In this document: positions 18,594 through 26,965 of the stretch, one piece after another
How positions within the stretch are numbered: position 1 is the stretch's first letter
How the letters are laid out: each line of letters opens with the position of its first letter
Source: Oscillospiraceae bacterium
Lineage (GTDB): Bacteria; Bacillota; Clostridia; Oscillospirales; Oscillospiraceae
DNA length: 64,000 bases
Reading direction: 5' to 3'
Assembly (NCBI GenBank): GCA_017406005.1
Contig: JAFQZI010000091.1
Coordinates: forward strand, 1 to 64,000
Notes under the pieces: generated by a model
The model's database searches: none
Seen by the model: the letters and a program-made list of their open reading frames with translations, nothing else
What the model was told of the DNA's origin: nothing
Translations under genes and position numbers: made by a program

Positions 18594-18656
18594 ATCTTAC
18601 CATATTCTTTGCACAGTTGCAAATTTCATTGCAGTTTTCTCCCGCTGTGGTATAAT
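18594..18656. promoter_or_regulatory. Divergent promoters: ABC exporter (minus) and manC (plus)
   Basis: Minus strand: TTGCAA (18617-18622), 17-base spacer, TAAGAT (18594-18599). Plus strand: TTGCAG (18629-18634), 16-base spacer, perfect TATAAT (18651-18656), 36 bases before the manC ATG. The -35 boxes lie back to back. Confidence 0.7.
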
Positions 18657-18692
18657 GGCAGAAAAGAAACAGAATTTTGAGGAGAAACTGGT

Positions 18693-20006
18693 ATGCAGAT
18701 CATTTTACTATCCGGTGGATCCGGAAAGCGCCTCTGGCCGCTTTCCAATGAAATCCGTTCCAAGCAGTTTATCAAAATATTCCGAAAGGAAGACGGCAGC
18801 TTTGAGTCCATGGTTCAGCGGGTCTGCCGCCAGCTCAGGAAAGTTGACGCTGATGCCTCGCTTACCATCGCCACCTCCAAAACGCAGCTCTCCTCCATCC
18901 ACAACCAGCTTGGTGACGACGTCGGTGTTTCTATTGAGCCATGCAGAAGGGATACGTTTCCGGCAATTGCCATCGCTTCCGCTTACCTCCATGATATCCG
19001 CCAGGTCGATGAGAATGAAGCCGTCGTTGTCTGCCCGGTTGACCCGTATGTGGAAGACAGCTATTTTGAGACGCTGAAAGCCATTTCTGCCCAGGTCGAT
19101 AAAGGCGAGGCAAACATCGTGCTGATGGGAATTGAGCCGACATATCCGAGTGACAAGTACGGCTATATCATTCCGAAAAAGGCCGGAGACATCGGGGTGG
19201 TGGACCGTTTTGTCGAGAAGCCGGATCGGCAGGCTGCCAAAGCCTATATCGAAAACGGAGCACTCTGGAACGGCGGTGTTTTCGGATACAAGCTGAGCTA
19301 TCTGCTTGCCAAAGCAAAAGAGCTGCTCGGGAACTCCAGCTATACCTATCTTTATGAAAACTACGAACAGCTCCGGAAAATCAGTTTCGACTATGCCGTT
19401 GTGGAAAAAGAGCCCGTGATCCAGTACGTCCGTTATGAGGGCAAATGGAAAGACATCGGCACCTGGAACACCCTGACCGAAGCCATGACCGAACAGGTTA
19501 TCGGGAACGGAATCCTGGACAGCACCTGTGAAAACGTGCATATCCTGAACGAGCTGGATCTGCCAATCCTGGCAATGGGGCTGAAAGATGTCGTCATTTC
19601 CGCAAGCCCTGACGGCATTCTTGTCTCTGACAAAGTACAGTCCGGCTATATCAAGCAATACGTGGATCAGCTCAGCCAGGAAGTGAAATATGCCGAGAAA
19701 TCATGGGGTGAATACCGTGTTCTGGAAGTCGACCAGAACAGCCTTACCGCCCAGATTGTCATCAGGGCAGGAGCTGCCATGAGCTATCATAGCCACCAGC
19801 ACCGGGATGAAGTATGGACAATCACAGCCGGAACGGGGACTGTCGTCGTAGACGGAATGGAACGAAAGGTTTCTCCGGGAGAGGTTATTGCTGTCAGTGC
19901 CGGATGCAGGCACACGATCCGCGCAGAGACGGAAATGAGGCTCATTGAGGTTCAGCTCGGCAGGGAGATTTCCGCATATGACAAACAGAAGTTTGAACTG
20001 GATTAA
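18693..20006 (+). CDS. manC: Mannose-1-phosphate guanylyltransferase (with C-terminal cupin)
   Basis: Makes GDP-mannose from mannose-1-phosphate and GTP for surface glycans. The N-terminal nucleotidyltransferase motif is LSGGSGKRLWPLS (6-18). Other landmarks are the RRDTFPAIAIASAY block, the FVEKPD motif (about 171-176) and NGGVFGYKLSYLL. The C-terminal cupin (from about 345) has WGEYRVLEV and YHSHQHRDEVWTITAGTG, as in bifunctional GMP/PMI enzymes, though its isomerase activity may be weak. 437 residues. It overlaps manA by 29 bases, so fructose-6-P to GDP-mannose is encoded in one unit apart from phosphomannomutase, which is not in the window. Confidence 0.94.
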   Translation: MQIILLSGGSGKRLWPLSNEIRSKQFIKIFRKEDGSFESMVQRVCRQLRKVDADASLTIATSKTQLSSIHNQLGDDVGVSIEPCRRDTFPAIAIASAYLHDIRQVDENEAVVVCPVDPYVEDSYFETLKAISAQVDKGEANIVLMGIEPTYPSDKYGYIIPKKAGDIGVVDRFVEKPDRQAAKAYIENGALWNGGVFGYKLSYLLAKAKELLGNSSYTYLYENYEQLRKISFDYAVVEKEPVIQYVRYEGKWKDIGTWNTLTEAMTEQVIGNGILDSTCENVHILNELDLPILAMGLKDVVISASPDGILVSDKVQSGYIKQYVDQLSQEVKYAEKSWGEYRVLEVDQNSLTAQIVIRAGAAMSYHSHQHRDEVWTITAGTGTVVVDGMERKVSPGEVIAVSAGCRHTIRAETEMRLIEVQLGREISAYDKQKFELD

Positions 20007-20979
20007 GGAACCGTTCCTTCTCCGCCCTGCCGCAAAAGACTATCTCTGGGGTGGAAACCGCTTGAATGAGGATTTTTCCAAGGGGATCCCTGTCTCGCCG
20101 CTCGCGGAAACATGGGAATGCTCTGCCAATCCGGACGGAGTAAGCATCGCCGCGAGCGGGCCTTTTCAGGGGATCGATCTCGCTTCTATTTTGAGAAGCC
20201 ATCCGGAACTGCTAGGCAGACATCACGAAGAGAGCGCTTCTCTGCCAATCCTTATCAAGCTGATCGATGCGAAAAAAGACCTCTCTATCCAGGTGCACCC
20301 GGATGATGACTATGCCCGTATTCATGAAAACGGAAAGCTCGGAAAAACGGAACTGTGGTATGTGCTTGCTGCCCGCAGCCATGCCCAGCTGGTATACGGG
20401 CTTCAATACGGGGTCGACAGGGAAACACTTCGGGAAAGCATCCTGCAGGGATCGGTAGGAAAATTCCTTCAACGGATCCCCGTGAAAAAGAATGATATCT
20501 TTTTCGTCCGGCCTGGAACTATTCATGCCATCTGTGCCGGAACGCTTCTTGCGGAAATCCAGGAAAACTCCAATATTACTTACCGCCTTTATGATTATGA
20601 CCGCCTTGACAAGGACGGGAAAAAACGGCCTCTGCATATTGAAAAAGCACTGGACGTAATCGATTACACACCGACCCCCGCACCGCGCCAACCGGTCCGT
20701 TTTATGAAGTATGAACTTGGCTGTGCATCGGAAATTCTGTGCAGGTGCAAATATTTTCAGGTGGAACGGCTGCTCGTCAACACCGAGGCGCTGCACGGAA
20801 TGATTACCTTCCGGTCGGACGAGTTGTCCTTTCAGGTATTTCTTTGTGTGGACGGATGCGGCAGCATCGTGCTGGAAAGCGGCACGCTTCCCTTCTTCAA
20901 GGGGGACTGCCTGTTCCTTCCGGCCGATTCCTCTTTCCGCCTGCACGGACAGGCTCAGATTCTGAAAACAGTGTGTTGA
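19978..20979 (+). CDS. manA: Mannose-6-phosphate isomerase, class I
   Basis: Interconverts fructose-6-P and mannose-6-P. 333 residues from the ATG at 19978 (GGGAG 10 bases upstream). Zinc ligands are visible in QVHPDD (Gln 105, His 107), ELWYV (Glu 125) and PGTIHAI (His 183), with the early YLWGGNRL motif. The cupin tail is complete. Translation is coupled to manC by overlap. Confidence 0.94.
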   Translation: MTNRSLNWIKEPFLLRPAAKDYLWGGNRLNEDFSKGIPVSPLAETWECSANPDGVSIAASGPFQGIDLASILRSHPELLGRHHEESASLPILIKLIDAKKDLSIQVHPDDDYARIHENGKLGKTELWYVLAARSHAQLVYGLQYGVDRETLRESILQGSVGKFLQRIPVKKNDIFFVRPGTIHAICAGTLLAEIQENSNITYRLYDYDRLDKDGKKRPLHIEKALDVIDYTPTPAPRQPVRFMKYELGCASEILCRCKYFQVERLLVNTEALHGMITFRSDELSFQVFLCVDGCGSIVLESGTLPFFKGDCLFLPADSSFRLHGQAQILKTVC

Positions 20980-21012
20980 AAACCATGCCCATATCAGAAA
21001 AGGAGAAAAACA

Positions 21013-21555
21013 ATGAGCAAAGCAATTGTCTTTTTCGCTGACGGATTTGAAGAATGCGAAGGCCTGCTGGTAGTGGATCTGCTCCGTCGGGCCGGTGTTG
21101 AAGTGACGACCGCGTCCATCAACGGAAGCACCAAAATAAACTCCTCCCACGGGATTACACTTTTTTCTGATGTCACTGCCGAAGATGCCGATTATGAAGC
21201 AGCAGATATCGTGGTCCTGCCCGGTGGGCTGAAAGGCACAGAGAATCTCGCTGCAAGTTCTTTTGTAAAACGGAAATGCCTGGAATTTGCAGACGGGAAA
21301 AAAGTTGCGGCAATTTGCGCCGCGCCGAGCATCCTTGCTTCGGTCGGTTTGCTTGAAGGGAAGAAAGCAACCGTCCACCCTAAATTTGAAGACAGAATGC
21401 CCGGTGCAGAACTGACCCATGCACAGGTCACGGTTGACGGGAACATCACAACCGGGCAGGCTCTCGGTGCAGCCATTCCTTTCGCGCTGGAACTGATCCG
21501 ACAGCTGGCGGGCGAAGATAAAGTCGCAAAAGTACGAAAAGGAATCTGTTGCTGA
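21013..21555 (+). CDS. DJ-1/PfpI family protein (YajL/ThiJ type)
   Basis: 180 residues of the DJ-1 glutamine-amidotransferase-like fold: FFADGFEECE with the conserved Glu near residue 14, VLPGGLKGTENLA, and the nucleophile elbow AAICAAPS (Cys 102). The family acts in glyoxal/methylglyoxal detoxification or protein repair; the exact activity is debated. Ribosome binding site AAAAGGAGAAAAAC. Follows manA by 33 bases. Confidence 0.9.
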   Translation: MSKAIVFFADGFEECEGLLVVDLLRRAGVEVTTASINGSTKINSSHGITLFSDVTAEDADYEAADIVVLPGGLKGTENLAASSFVKRKCLEFADGKKVAAICAAPSILASVGLLEGKKATVHPKFEDRMPGAELTHAQVTVDGNITTGQALGAAIPFALELIRQLAGEDKVAKVRKGICC

Positions 21556-21561
21556 TCCTTC

Positions 21562-22941
21562 ATGGCAGCTGTTAACACGTTTCAGACAACGGAAAAGGAA
21601 TCTCTGATCCGCATGCTCACCAGGCTGACCTGGCCGATCGTTCTGCAGAATCTGCTGAGCGCGGCTGTTACCTCAGCCGATGTTGTTATGCTCAATTCCG
21701 TCGGGCAGGAGCATATTTCCGCTGTTTCGCTGGCCGGGCAATATGCGACCATCCTCTTCATGGTCTTTTACGGGCTTGGCACCGGGGCAACAATGCTCTG
21801 TTCCCAATATTACGGGAAAGGGGATTTCCGGGCCATTGAAGTGGTGGAAGGGATTGCCCTCCGCTTTTCCCTCCTGACTTCTTTTCTTTTCTCGGCTTGT
21901 GCCTTTCTAGTCCCGCAGCTCATGATGCGGGTCTTCACGCCAGATGAACAGCTCATCTCCATCGGGGCTTCCTACCTGCGGCGCGTCTCCGTTGCTTACC
22001 TCTGCTGGGGTATCACGGAGATCTATCTGGCAGTGCTTCGAAGCGTCGGGCGTGTGGCGATCGCCACGGTGCTGAACACGATCGCCTTCTCTCTGAACAT
22101 CCTGCTCAACGCCGTTTTTATCTTCGGGCTGTTCGGTGCGCCGAAAATGGGGGCAGCCGGCGTCGCGCTGGCAACCTCGATCAGCCGCCTGATTGAGCTT
22201 GCCCTTGCGTTTGTCGTCTCCGCCCGCAGCAGGGATATCAAGCTCTCCGTTCGCTGCCTGTTCCTGCGAAACCGGCTGCTCTTTCACGATTTCCTGAAGA
22301 TGGCCGTCCCGGCGCTGGCTAACGATGTGAGCTGGGGCCTCGGCTTTTCGATGTATTCCGTTATTATCGGGCAGTTTCTCGGGTCAGACATGGTGGCTGC
22401 CAATTCCTTTGTCTCGCAGGTGCGGAATTTTGCAACCGTACTTTGCTTCAGCCTCGCAAGTTCGGGCGGCATTCTGCTCGGGCAGATCATCGGTGCCGAT
22501 CGCCTCGAGGAAGCAGAGCATGCTGCTTCCGTTGTTATGAAGCTCACCGTTCTCACCGGAGCGATCGGCGGGGTGCTGATCCTGCTCACAAGGCAGCCCG
22601 TTCTGCAGTTTGCCAAGCTCACTCCTACAGGAAAAGCCTATCTGAGCACCATGCTGCTGATCAATTCCTATTACGTGATGGGCTCTGCCGTTAACACTAC
22701 ACTCATTGCCGGGATTTTCCGAGCCGGAGGAGACAGCCGGTTCGGAATGATCTGCGATACCATTGACATGTGGTGCTACGGGGTACCGCTGGGTTTTCTG
22801 GCTGCAGCAGTTTTGAAGCTGCCGCCGATGTGGGTCTATTTCCTGCTCTGTACCGATGAATTCGTCAAATGGCCCTGGGTGATCGGGCATTACCGAAGTA
22901 AAAAATGGCTCAAAAACATTACCCGCGACGACTTGTTTTAG
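21562..22941 (+). CDS. MATE-family efflux transporter
   Basis: 459 residues with about 12 membrane helices and internal two-fold similarity. MATE features are TRLTWPIVLQNLL, the QYYGKGDFRAIE loop and IAGIFRAGGDSRFGM in the second half. Exports cationic compounds or drugs with Na+ or H+. It begins 6 bases after the DJ-1 gene without a clear ribosome binding site, suggesting coupling. Confidence 0.92.
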   Translation: MAAVNTFQTTEKESLIRMLTRLTWPIVLQNLLSAAVTSADVVMLNSVGQEHISAVSLAGQYATILFMVFYGLGTGATMLCSQYYGKGDFRAIEVVEGIALRFSLLTSFLFSACAFLVPQLMMRVFTPDEQLISIGASYLRRVSVAYLCWGITEIYLAVLRSVGRVAIATVLNTIAFSLNILLNAVFIFGLFGAPKMGAAGVALATSISRLIELALAFVVSARSRDIKLSVRCLFLRNRLLFHDFLKMAVPALANDVSWGLGFSMYSVIIGQFLGSDMVAANSFVSQVRNFATVLCFSLASSGGILLGQIIGADRLEEAEHAASVVMKLTVLTGAIGGVLILLTRQPVLQFAKLTPTGKAYLSTMLLINSYYVMGSAVNTTLIAGIFRAGGDSRFGMICDTIDMWCYGVPLGFLAAAVLKLPPMWVYFLLCTDEFVKWPWVIGHYRSKKWLKNITRDDLF

Positions 22942-22989
22942 AACGGCCTCCGCTACACATTTAATTTAATCATTTCCAAGAGGGTTTTT

Positions 22990-24318
22990 ATGGGAAAGCT
23001 TAACAGGAATAATAAAATCGGCGGAGCTAAGCTCTGGTTTCTGATTTGGTCGCTGGGGCTTACGGGTCAGATCTGCTGGAACATAGAAAATCAATGGTTC
23101 AACACGTTTGTATATGCCAAGATCGGGAAAGATCCTTCCATCATCACGGGGATGCTTATCGCTTCTGCAGCGGCAACGACGTTTTCCACCTTCTTTTTCG
23201 GAACATGGTCTGACCGGATCGGAAAACGGAGAGTGTTTATCTCAGCCGGCTACATCCTTTGGGGGCTATTCACCATTGTATTTGGGCTCACGCAATTTAT
23301 CAGCCCGGCTCTGTATACGTTTGCAGGCATTATGGTTGTACTGGCAGACACTGTAATGAGCTTCTTCGGCTCTATGGGAAATGACGCAGCTTTCAACGCC
23401 TGGATCAATGACACGATGGATGATACCAACCGCGGTCAGATCGGAGCGGCGCTTGCCACCCAGCCGGTGCTGGGCACCATCCTGGGCACAGTAGTCGGAG
23501 GATTCCTTGTCGGCAGTGACGACCGATACATGAGGCTTTTCCTGGTGATGGGGCTTCTGGTGATCGGTTTCGGTATTCTGTCCTTCTTCATGATGAGCAG
23601 GAATGACGATGTTCCCTCATCCAGGCGCGGTACCTTTTGGGAACAGTTTTTCAGCGTTTTCAATCTTAAAAAACTGTTCGGCCTGCGTGAGCTCCTTTTT
23701 GTAAACCTCTCGGTATCTGTGTTTTTCATCGGTTTCAATGCCTATTTTGCATACATGGGCAACTATATTATTTACTATCTGGGCTTCACTGCAGATCAGA
23801 TGGGAATTATCGAGGCCGTTCCCCTTGTGCTGGCCATGCTGACGGCGATACCCATTTCAGGACTTATCAACCGCGGAAAGCACCTTGCCGTCGGCGTCTG
23901 CGGATGCGTTGTAAACGCCGCAGGCCTTGCGATACTGTATACGGTCAGTCCGGAACAGATTAACACGGGAAGCCTTTTTAACCCGATTCTTTTTCTCGGA
24001 ATTCTGTTGGTCGGCATCGGGTATATCAGCTTTCTTCAGACAACAAAAATCTGGGTAAAGCGCCTTTATCCGGAAGAAAGCCGCGGGCAATTTGAAGGAA
24101 TCTGGATTCTCTTTTTTGTGCTGATCCCGATGATCGGCGGGTCACTGCTGGGACAGTTTGCAGTGAAGCACAGCGGAAAGACATTTCTGGATACCGTAAG
24201 CGGGCAAACCCAGTATATTCCGGACGGCAGCATCTTTCTCTACGGTCTGATTTTTATCCTGCTCGCTTCTGTCCCGCTGCTGTTAACAAATCATAAGGGG
24301 AAACAGAAGAAGTGCTGA
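22990..24318 (+). CDS. MFS transporter
   Basis: 442 residues with 12 predicted helices. The loop 2-3 motif FGTWSDRIGKRRVFI matches the MFS motif A (GxxxDRxGRR), and the second half opens with NLSVSVFFIGFNAYFAYMGNYI. The acidic, aromatic helix 1 region (WNIENQWFNTFVYAKI) resembles GPH/SLC45-like sugar:cation symporters, but the substrate cannot be fixed. Ribosome binding site AGAGGG. Confidence 0.88.
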   Translation: MGKLNRNNKIGGAKLWFLIWSLGLTGQICWNIENQWFNTFVYAKIGKDPSIITGMLIASAAATTFSTFFFGTWSDRIGKRRVFISAGYILWGLFTIVFGLTQFISPALYTFAGIMVVLADTVMSFFGSMGNDAAFNAWINDTMDDTNRGQIGAALATQPVLGTILGTVVGGFLVGSDDRYMRLFLVMGLLVIGFGILSFFMMSRNDDVPSSRRGTFWEQFFSVFNLKKLFGLRELLFVNLSVSVFFIGFNAYFAYMGNYIIYYLGFTADQMGIIEAVPLVLAMLTAIPISGLINRGKHLAVGVCGCVVNAAGLAILYTVSPEQINTGSLFNPILFLGILLVGIGYISFLQTTKIWVKRLYPEESRGQFEGIWILFFVLIPMIGGSLLGQFAVKHSGKTFLDTVSGQTQYIPDGSIFLYGLIFILLASVPLLLTNHKGKQKKC

Positions 24319-24334
24319 GGAGAAGAATCACTTT

Positions 24335-24871
24335 ATGATAAGAACGAAACGGCTTATGTTAAGACCTTTTGAATGCAGTGATCTGGACATCATAATAAAG
24401 CTCTATGGCGATGAGGAGATCATGGAATATATGCCGTTTCCTGTTATGAACCAGGAGATGGCACAGCAACTGCTGAACAAAAATGTGGCCGGTTGGGAGG
24501 CCACGCCGCAAATCCATTATGAAATGGCAGTAATATGCAAGGAGACGGGCGAAAAAATCGGACGCGCGGAAATAACCCGGAATTATTCTGAGGAATCTGC
24601 CATGATCGGGTGGATGCTGATCAAAAGCGCCTGGGGAATGGGGTATGCAACAGAAATCGCAAACGCACTGATCAGGTACTGCTTTGATGAATTGCAGGTT
24701 CATCGTGTTTACGCACTGTGCCATCCCAAAAATACTGCCTCATGGAAGGTAATGGAAAAATGTGGGATGCATCAGGAAGCGCATTATATCCAGAAATGCA
24801 GATATGACAAAGCGGATGGTGTGCGTTGGGAAGATGAACTGGAGTACGCAGCTATAAGAACGGACAAATGA
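24335..24871 (+). CDS. GNAT N-acetyltransferase (RimJ/RimL type)
   Basis: 178 residues. Starts TKRLMLRPFECSD as in RimJ/RimL relatives; acetyl-CoA-binding region GWMLIKSAWGMGYATEIANALIRYCF; then HRVYALCHPKNTASWKVMEKCGM, the family C-terminal motif. Acetylates an amine on a protein or small molecule. Follows the MFS gene by 16 bases. Confidence 0.92.
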   Translation: MIRTKRLMLRPFECSDLDIIIKLYGDEEIMEYMPFPVMNQEMAQQLLNKNVAGWEATPQIHYEMAVICKETGEKIGRAEITRNYSEESAMIGWMLIKSAWGMGYATEIANALIRYCFDELQVHRVYALCHPKNTASWKVMEKCGMHQEAHYIQKCRYDKADGVRWEDELEYAAIRTDK

Positions 24872-24887
24872 TTGAATGAAAATAACC

Positions 24888-24909
24888 GTTCAGTCGCTTC
24901 GTAACAAGT
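24888..24909 (+). repeat. Fragment of the dispersed palindromic repeat family
   Basis: 22 bases match the left end of copy A (25361-25382) at 19 positions, and all three differences are transitions. The core palindrome is not recognisable here. Confidence 0.5.
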
Positions 24910-24964
24910 GTAATCTAAGCAAAGCAAGGATTGTCACGCGTTTCTCGCGCGTCAGAGAAAGACA

Positions 24965-25020
24965 GTAAAAATCCGGCCCGAAGCGGAGCAATAAAGCTCC
25001 CTTCAGGCCGGTTGTTTAGT
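24965..25020. terminator. Bidirectional terminator
   Basis: Stem-loop 24973-25011 (CCGGCC...GGAGC with loop ATAAA). On the minus strand it is followed by five T, ending the small membrane-protein gene. On the plus strand a T-rich stretch follows, which could end the manC-to-GNAT unit. Confidence 0.8.
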
Positions 25021-25036
25021 TTTCTTCCTTTTGGTT

Positions 25037-25249
25037 CTATCTTTGAGCTTTCTTGGCCGCTAATCTTTTTGCCCGAAGGTCTTCTCCGTAAAAGCTCGCA
25101 TAAGCACAGATTACCGGGACAACTACATTGCCGAGAAATGTTGGATCAAAATCCTCATCAAAGATCGCACAAAGAAAAAAGAAAACCGCGTTCATCACCA
25201 CGATGTACATAAAGCTCCTGAAAACTTTTTCACCAAAAGATCTATTCAT
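25037..25249 (-). CDS. Small membrane protein, hypothetical
   Basis: 70 residues starting at an ATG with GGAGAG 8 bases upstream. Two hydrophobic segments (SFMYIVVMNAVFFFLCAIF and FLGNVVVPVICAYASFY) flank an acidic DEDFDP loop, and the tail is basic (RAKRLAAKKAQR). It has its own terminator. Not recognised as a known family. Confidence 0.65.
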   Translation of the reverse strand: MNRSFGEKVFRSFMYIVVMNAVFFFLCAIFDEDFDPTFLGNVVVPVICAYASFYGEDLRAKRLAAKKAQR

Positions 25250-25360
25250 TGTTTTTTCTCTCCATTTTTTTATTTTTTTAGGCTCTGTCGGCCTCTGTTT
25301 TGTTTGCGGGTATAGAATAACATTAGAACTGTCACAGAACTGGCATACAGAAAAAGAACT

Positions 25361-25472
25361 GTTCAGTTGCCTCGTAATAAGTACTAACAAGATGCTCGCG
25401 AAGAGAACTTTGTACCCCGATTTCGGTGCACTGTCGCGAGCCAGGTATTTAGGGAAAGGCAGAACTGAACAT
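25361..25472 (+). repeat. Palindromic repeat, copy A
   Basis: Core 25394-25441 is 48 bp with perfect 8-bp arms GCTCGCGA/TCGCGAGC. Outer segments (GTTCAGTTGCC at 25361 and GGCAGAACTGAAC ending near 25470) form a second inverted repeat. On the reverse strand it holds the family block GTACAAAGTTCTCTTC. Confidence 0.8.
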
Positions 25473-25483
25473 TCAGCAGCAAA

Positions 25484-25525
25484 AAGAGAAAAGAGTTTGC
25501 TTTATTATGTTAACTCTTTTCTCTT
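25484..25525 (-). terminator. Terminator of the lipoprotein/small-protein unit
   Basis: 14-bp perfect inverted repeat AAGAGAAAAGAGTT/AACTCTTTTCTCTT. On the minus strand it runs into a short T tract, 80 bases beyond the stop at 25605. Confidence 0.7.
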
Positions 25526-25604
25526 ATTTCTAAATATTCGGTTTTTTAGATGATATTAGCACCATATACAGTAGAATAATCTGTATTAATTTACATAAAG
25601 CAGT

Positions 25605-25922
25605 TTAGTCGGCAGAAAGTGCTTTCCCCTTTTTGATATCTTTGAGGATACTCTTTAATGCCAAACACAAAGCCATGACAAAGAACCTTGAAGAAGGATC
25701 CGCATCCAGGTACTTCTCGAGGACACGCTCTTCTCCCTCCAGCAGGACGTTGACGGTGATCTTCTCTTCTCCGAAGCGGACTGTGCTGCAGCGGAACTTT
25801 TTGTATGCCAGGAACAGGAGGATCCTCAGATAGAACATGGGGGCTGCAATATAGTAAGTCAGATAGCAGAAATAACCCGCAAGAATGAGGAGGGGGATAA
25901 GCTGGAAATAATCTGTTTTCAT
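25605..25922 (-). CDS. Small membrane-anchored protein, hypothetical
   Basis: 105 residues. N-terminal hydrophobic stretch (FQLIPLLILAGYFCYLTYYIAAPMFY), then a soluble part with a charged C-terminus (KSILKDIKKGKALSAD). Its ATG overlaps the stop of the upstream lipoprotein gene by one base (TAATG), so the two are coupled and may interact at the membrane. Family not recognised. Confidence 0.7.
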   Translation of the reverse strand: MKTDYFQLIPLLILAGYFCYLTYYIAAPMFYLRILLFLAYKKFRCSTVRFGEEKITVNVLLEGEERVLEKYLDADPSSRFFVMALCLALKSILKDIKKGKALSAD

Positions 25923-26932
25923 TACGGGCGGTAGGTGTAGAGATCAGGGACGCCTCTGCCGCGGAGGACACCGTCGGTGCCCTGGTAGTAGACTGCGCCG
26001 GAGACAGAGAGCCAGGTACCGTCGCTCTGCTGGGTAACGGTTTCGGCAATGCCGTTAGCGTAATAGACCGTCATGGTATTGGATGAGGGATAAACATTGG
26101 GCGGATAATTATAGAGATCGGCCAGGCCTCTGCCACGGAGAACGCCGTCAGTGCCAAGGTAATAGGTATCGCCGGAGGATGTCCTCCATGTGCCGTCGGT
26201 ATACTCCCAGGCAATCACAGCGGTGCCGTTGCTGTAGTAATAGGTGGCGGAATTGCCCTTCGGCAATGCACCTTCGGAGTTGCCACCCGGGTTCGTCTGG
26301 CCGCCCTGCCCCTGCTTCACGGTGATAAGGGCCGAGGCGGAGTCAGAAGCGCCGTAATTGTTGAAGAAACGGCAGTATACCCGCCAGCCGTTGAGGGCGA
26401 GAGGGATAGACTCGAGTGTCATGTCTTTGGTATAGCCGTTGACAATGCGCAGGGTCGGGAATTCCTTCTGAGCTTCACTGTAAACAAGGTCACGGTAACC
26501 GTCGGGGCTGACAAAGTGCCATTCGGCTATATCGGCATTCTCATACCGCGTGACAAACTGGCACTTTCCGCCGACATAGACGGTTTCATCGGTCGGGTTC
26601 TTGGTGATGCGGGGCTGATTGTTGGGAACAGGTGTCGGCACCGGGGTGGAATAGATCGGAGCAGGGGTTGCCGCAGGAACTATGGGAACCGGTGTCGGGG
26701 TGGGGGTAGATGCGGGAATAATCGGAGCGGGGGTAGGCGCCGGGGTGGGCTCGGGAGTCGGAGCCGGGGTAGGCTCAGGCGTGGGAACCGGCGTAGGGTC
26801 CGGCGTGGCGATGACCGGAGCAGGATTCTCCGAGGGAGCAGTAGACTGAGAAAGCATGGAACTCAGGCCGCAGGCACTGAGAACAAGCATGCCCAGAACC
26901 AGGCAGGCAGCCAGACAGAGTATCTTTTTCAT
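25922..26932 (-). CDS. Lipoprotein with Pro-rich linker, Ig-like region and two C-terminal repeats
   Basis: 336 residues from the ATG at 26930-26932 (GAGGG 7 bases upstream). Lipoprotein signal with LSAC lipobox (Cys 21), a 70-residue Pro/Thr linker of PTPTPAP units that probably spans the wall, and an Ig-like region (ITKNPTDETVYVGGKCQFV... ending VYCRFFNNYGASDSASALITV). Two C-terminal copies of an approximately 60-residue unit follow, each holding TDGVLRGRG with ADLYNYPP or PDLYTYRP; each has aromatic YY-NG and DGTW motifs reminiscent of ligand-binding surface repeats. Function unknown. It lies 33 bases downstream of the GH94 gene, so carbohydrate or wall binding is plausible. Confidence 0.8.
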   Translation of the reverse strand: MKKILCLAACLVLGMLVLSACGLSSMLSQSTAPSENPAPVIATPDPTPVPTPEPTPAPTPEPTPAPTPAPIIPASTPTPTPVPIVPAATPAPIYSTPVPTPVPNNQPRITKNPTDETVYVGGKCQFVTRYENADIAEWHFVSPDGYRDLVYSEAQKEFPTLRIVNGYTKDMTLESIPLALNGWRVYCRFFNNYGASDSASALITVKQGQGGQTNPGGNSEGALPKGNSATYYYSNGTAVIAWEYTDGTWRTSSGDTYYLGTDGVLRGRGLADLYNYPPNVYPSSNTMTVYYANGIAETVTQQSDGTWLSVSGAVYYQGTDGVLRGRGVPDLYTYRP

Positions 26933-26965
26933 CGTATAACCCTCACATTCCAATGATCAGACTGA

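Noticed and set aside
17297-18655. 452-codon plus-strand frame opposite the ABC exporter gene
   Set aside because: His/Gln-rich translation typical of an antisense shadow of an ABC transporter.
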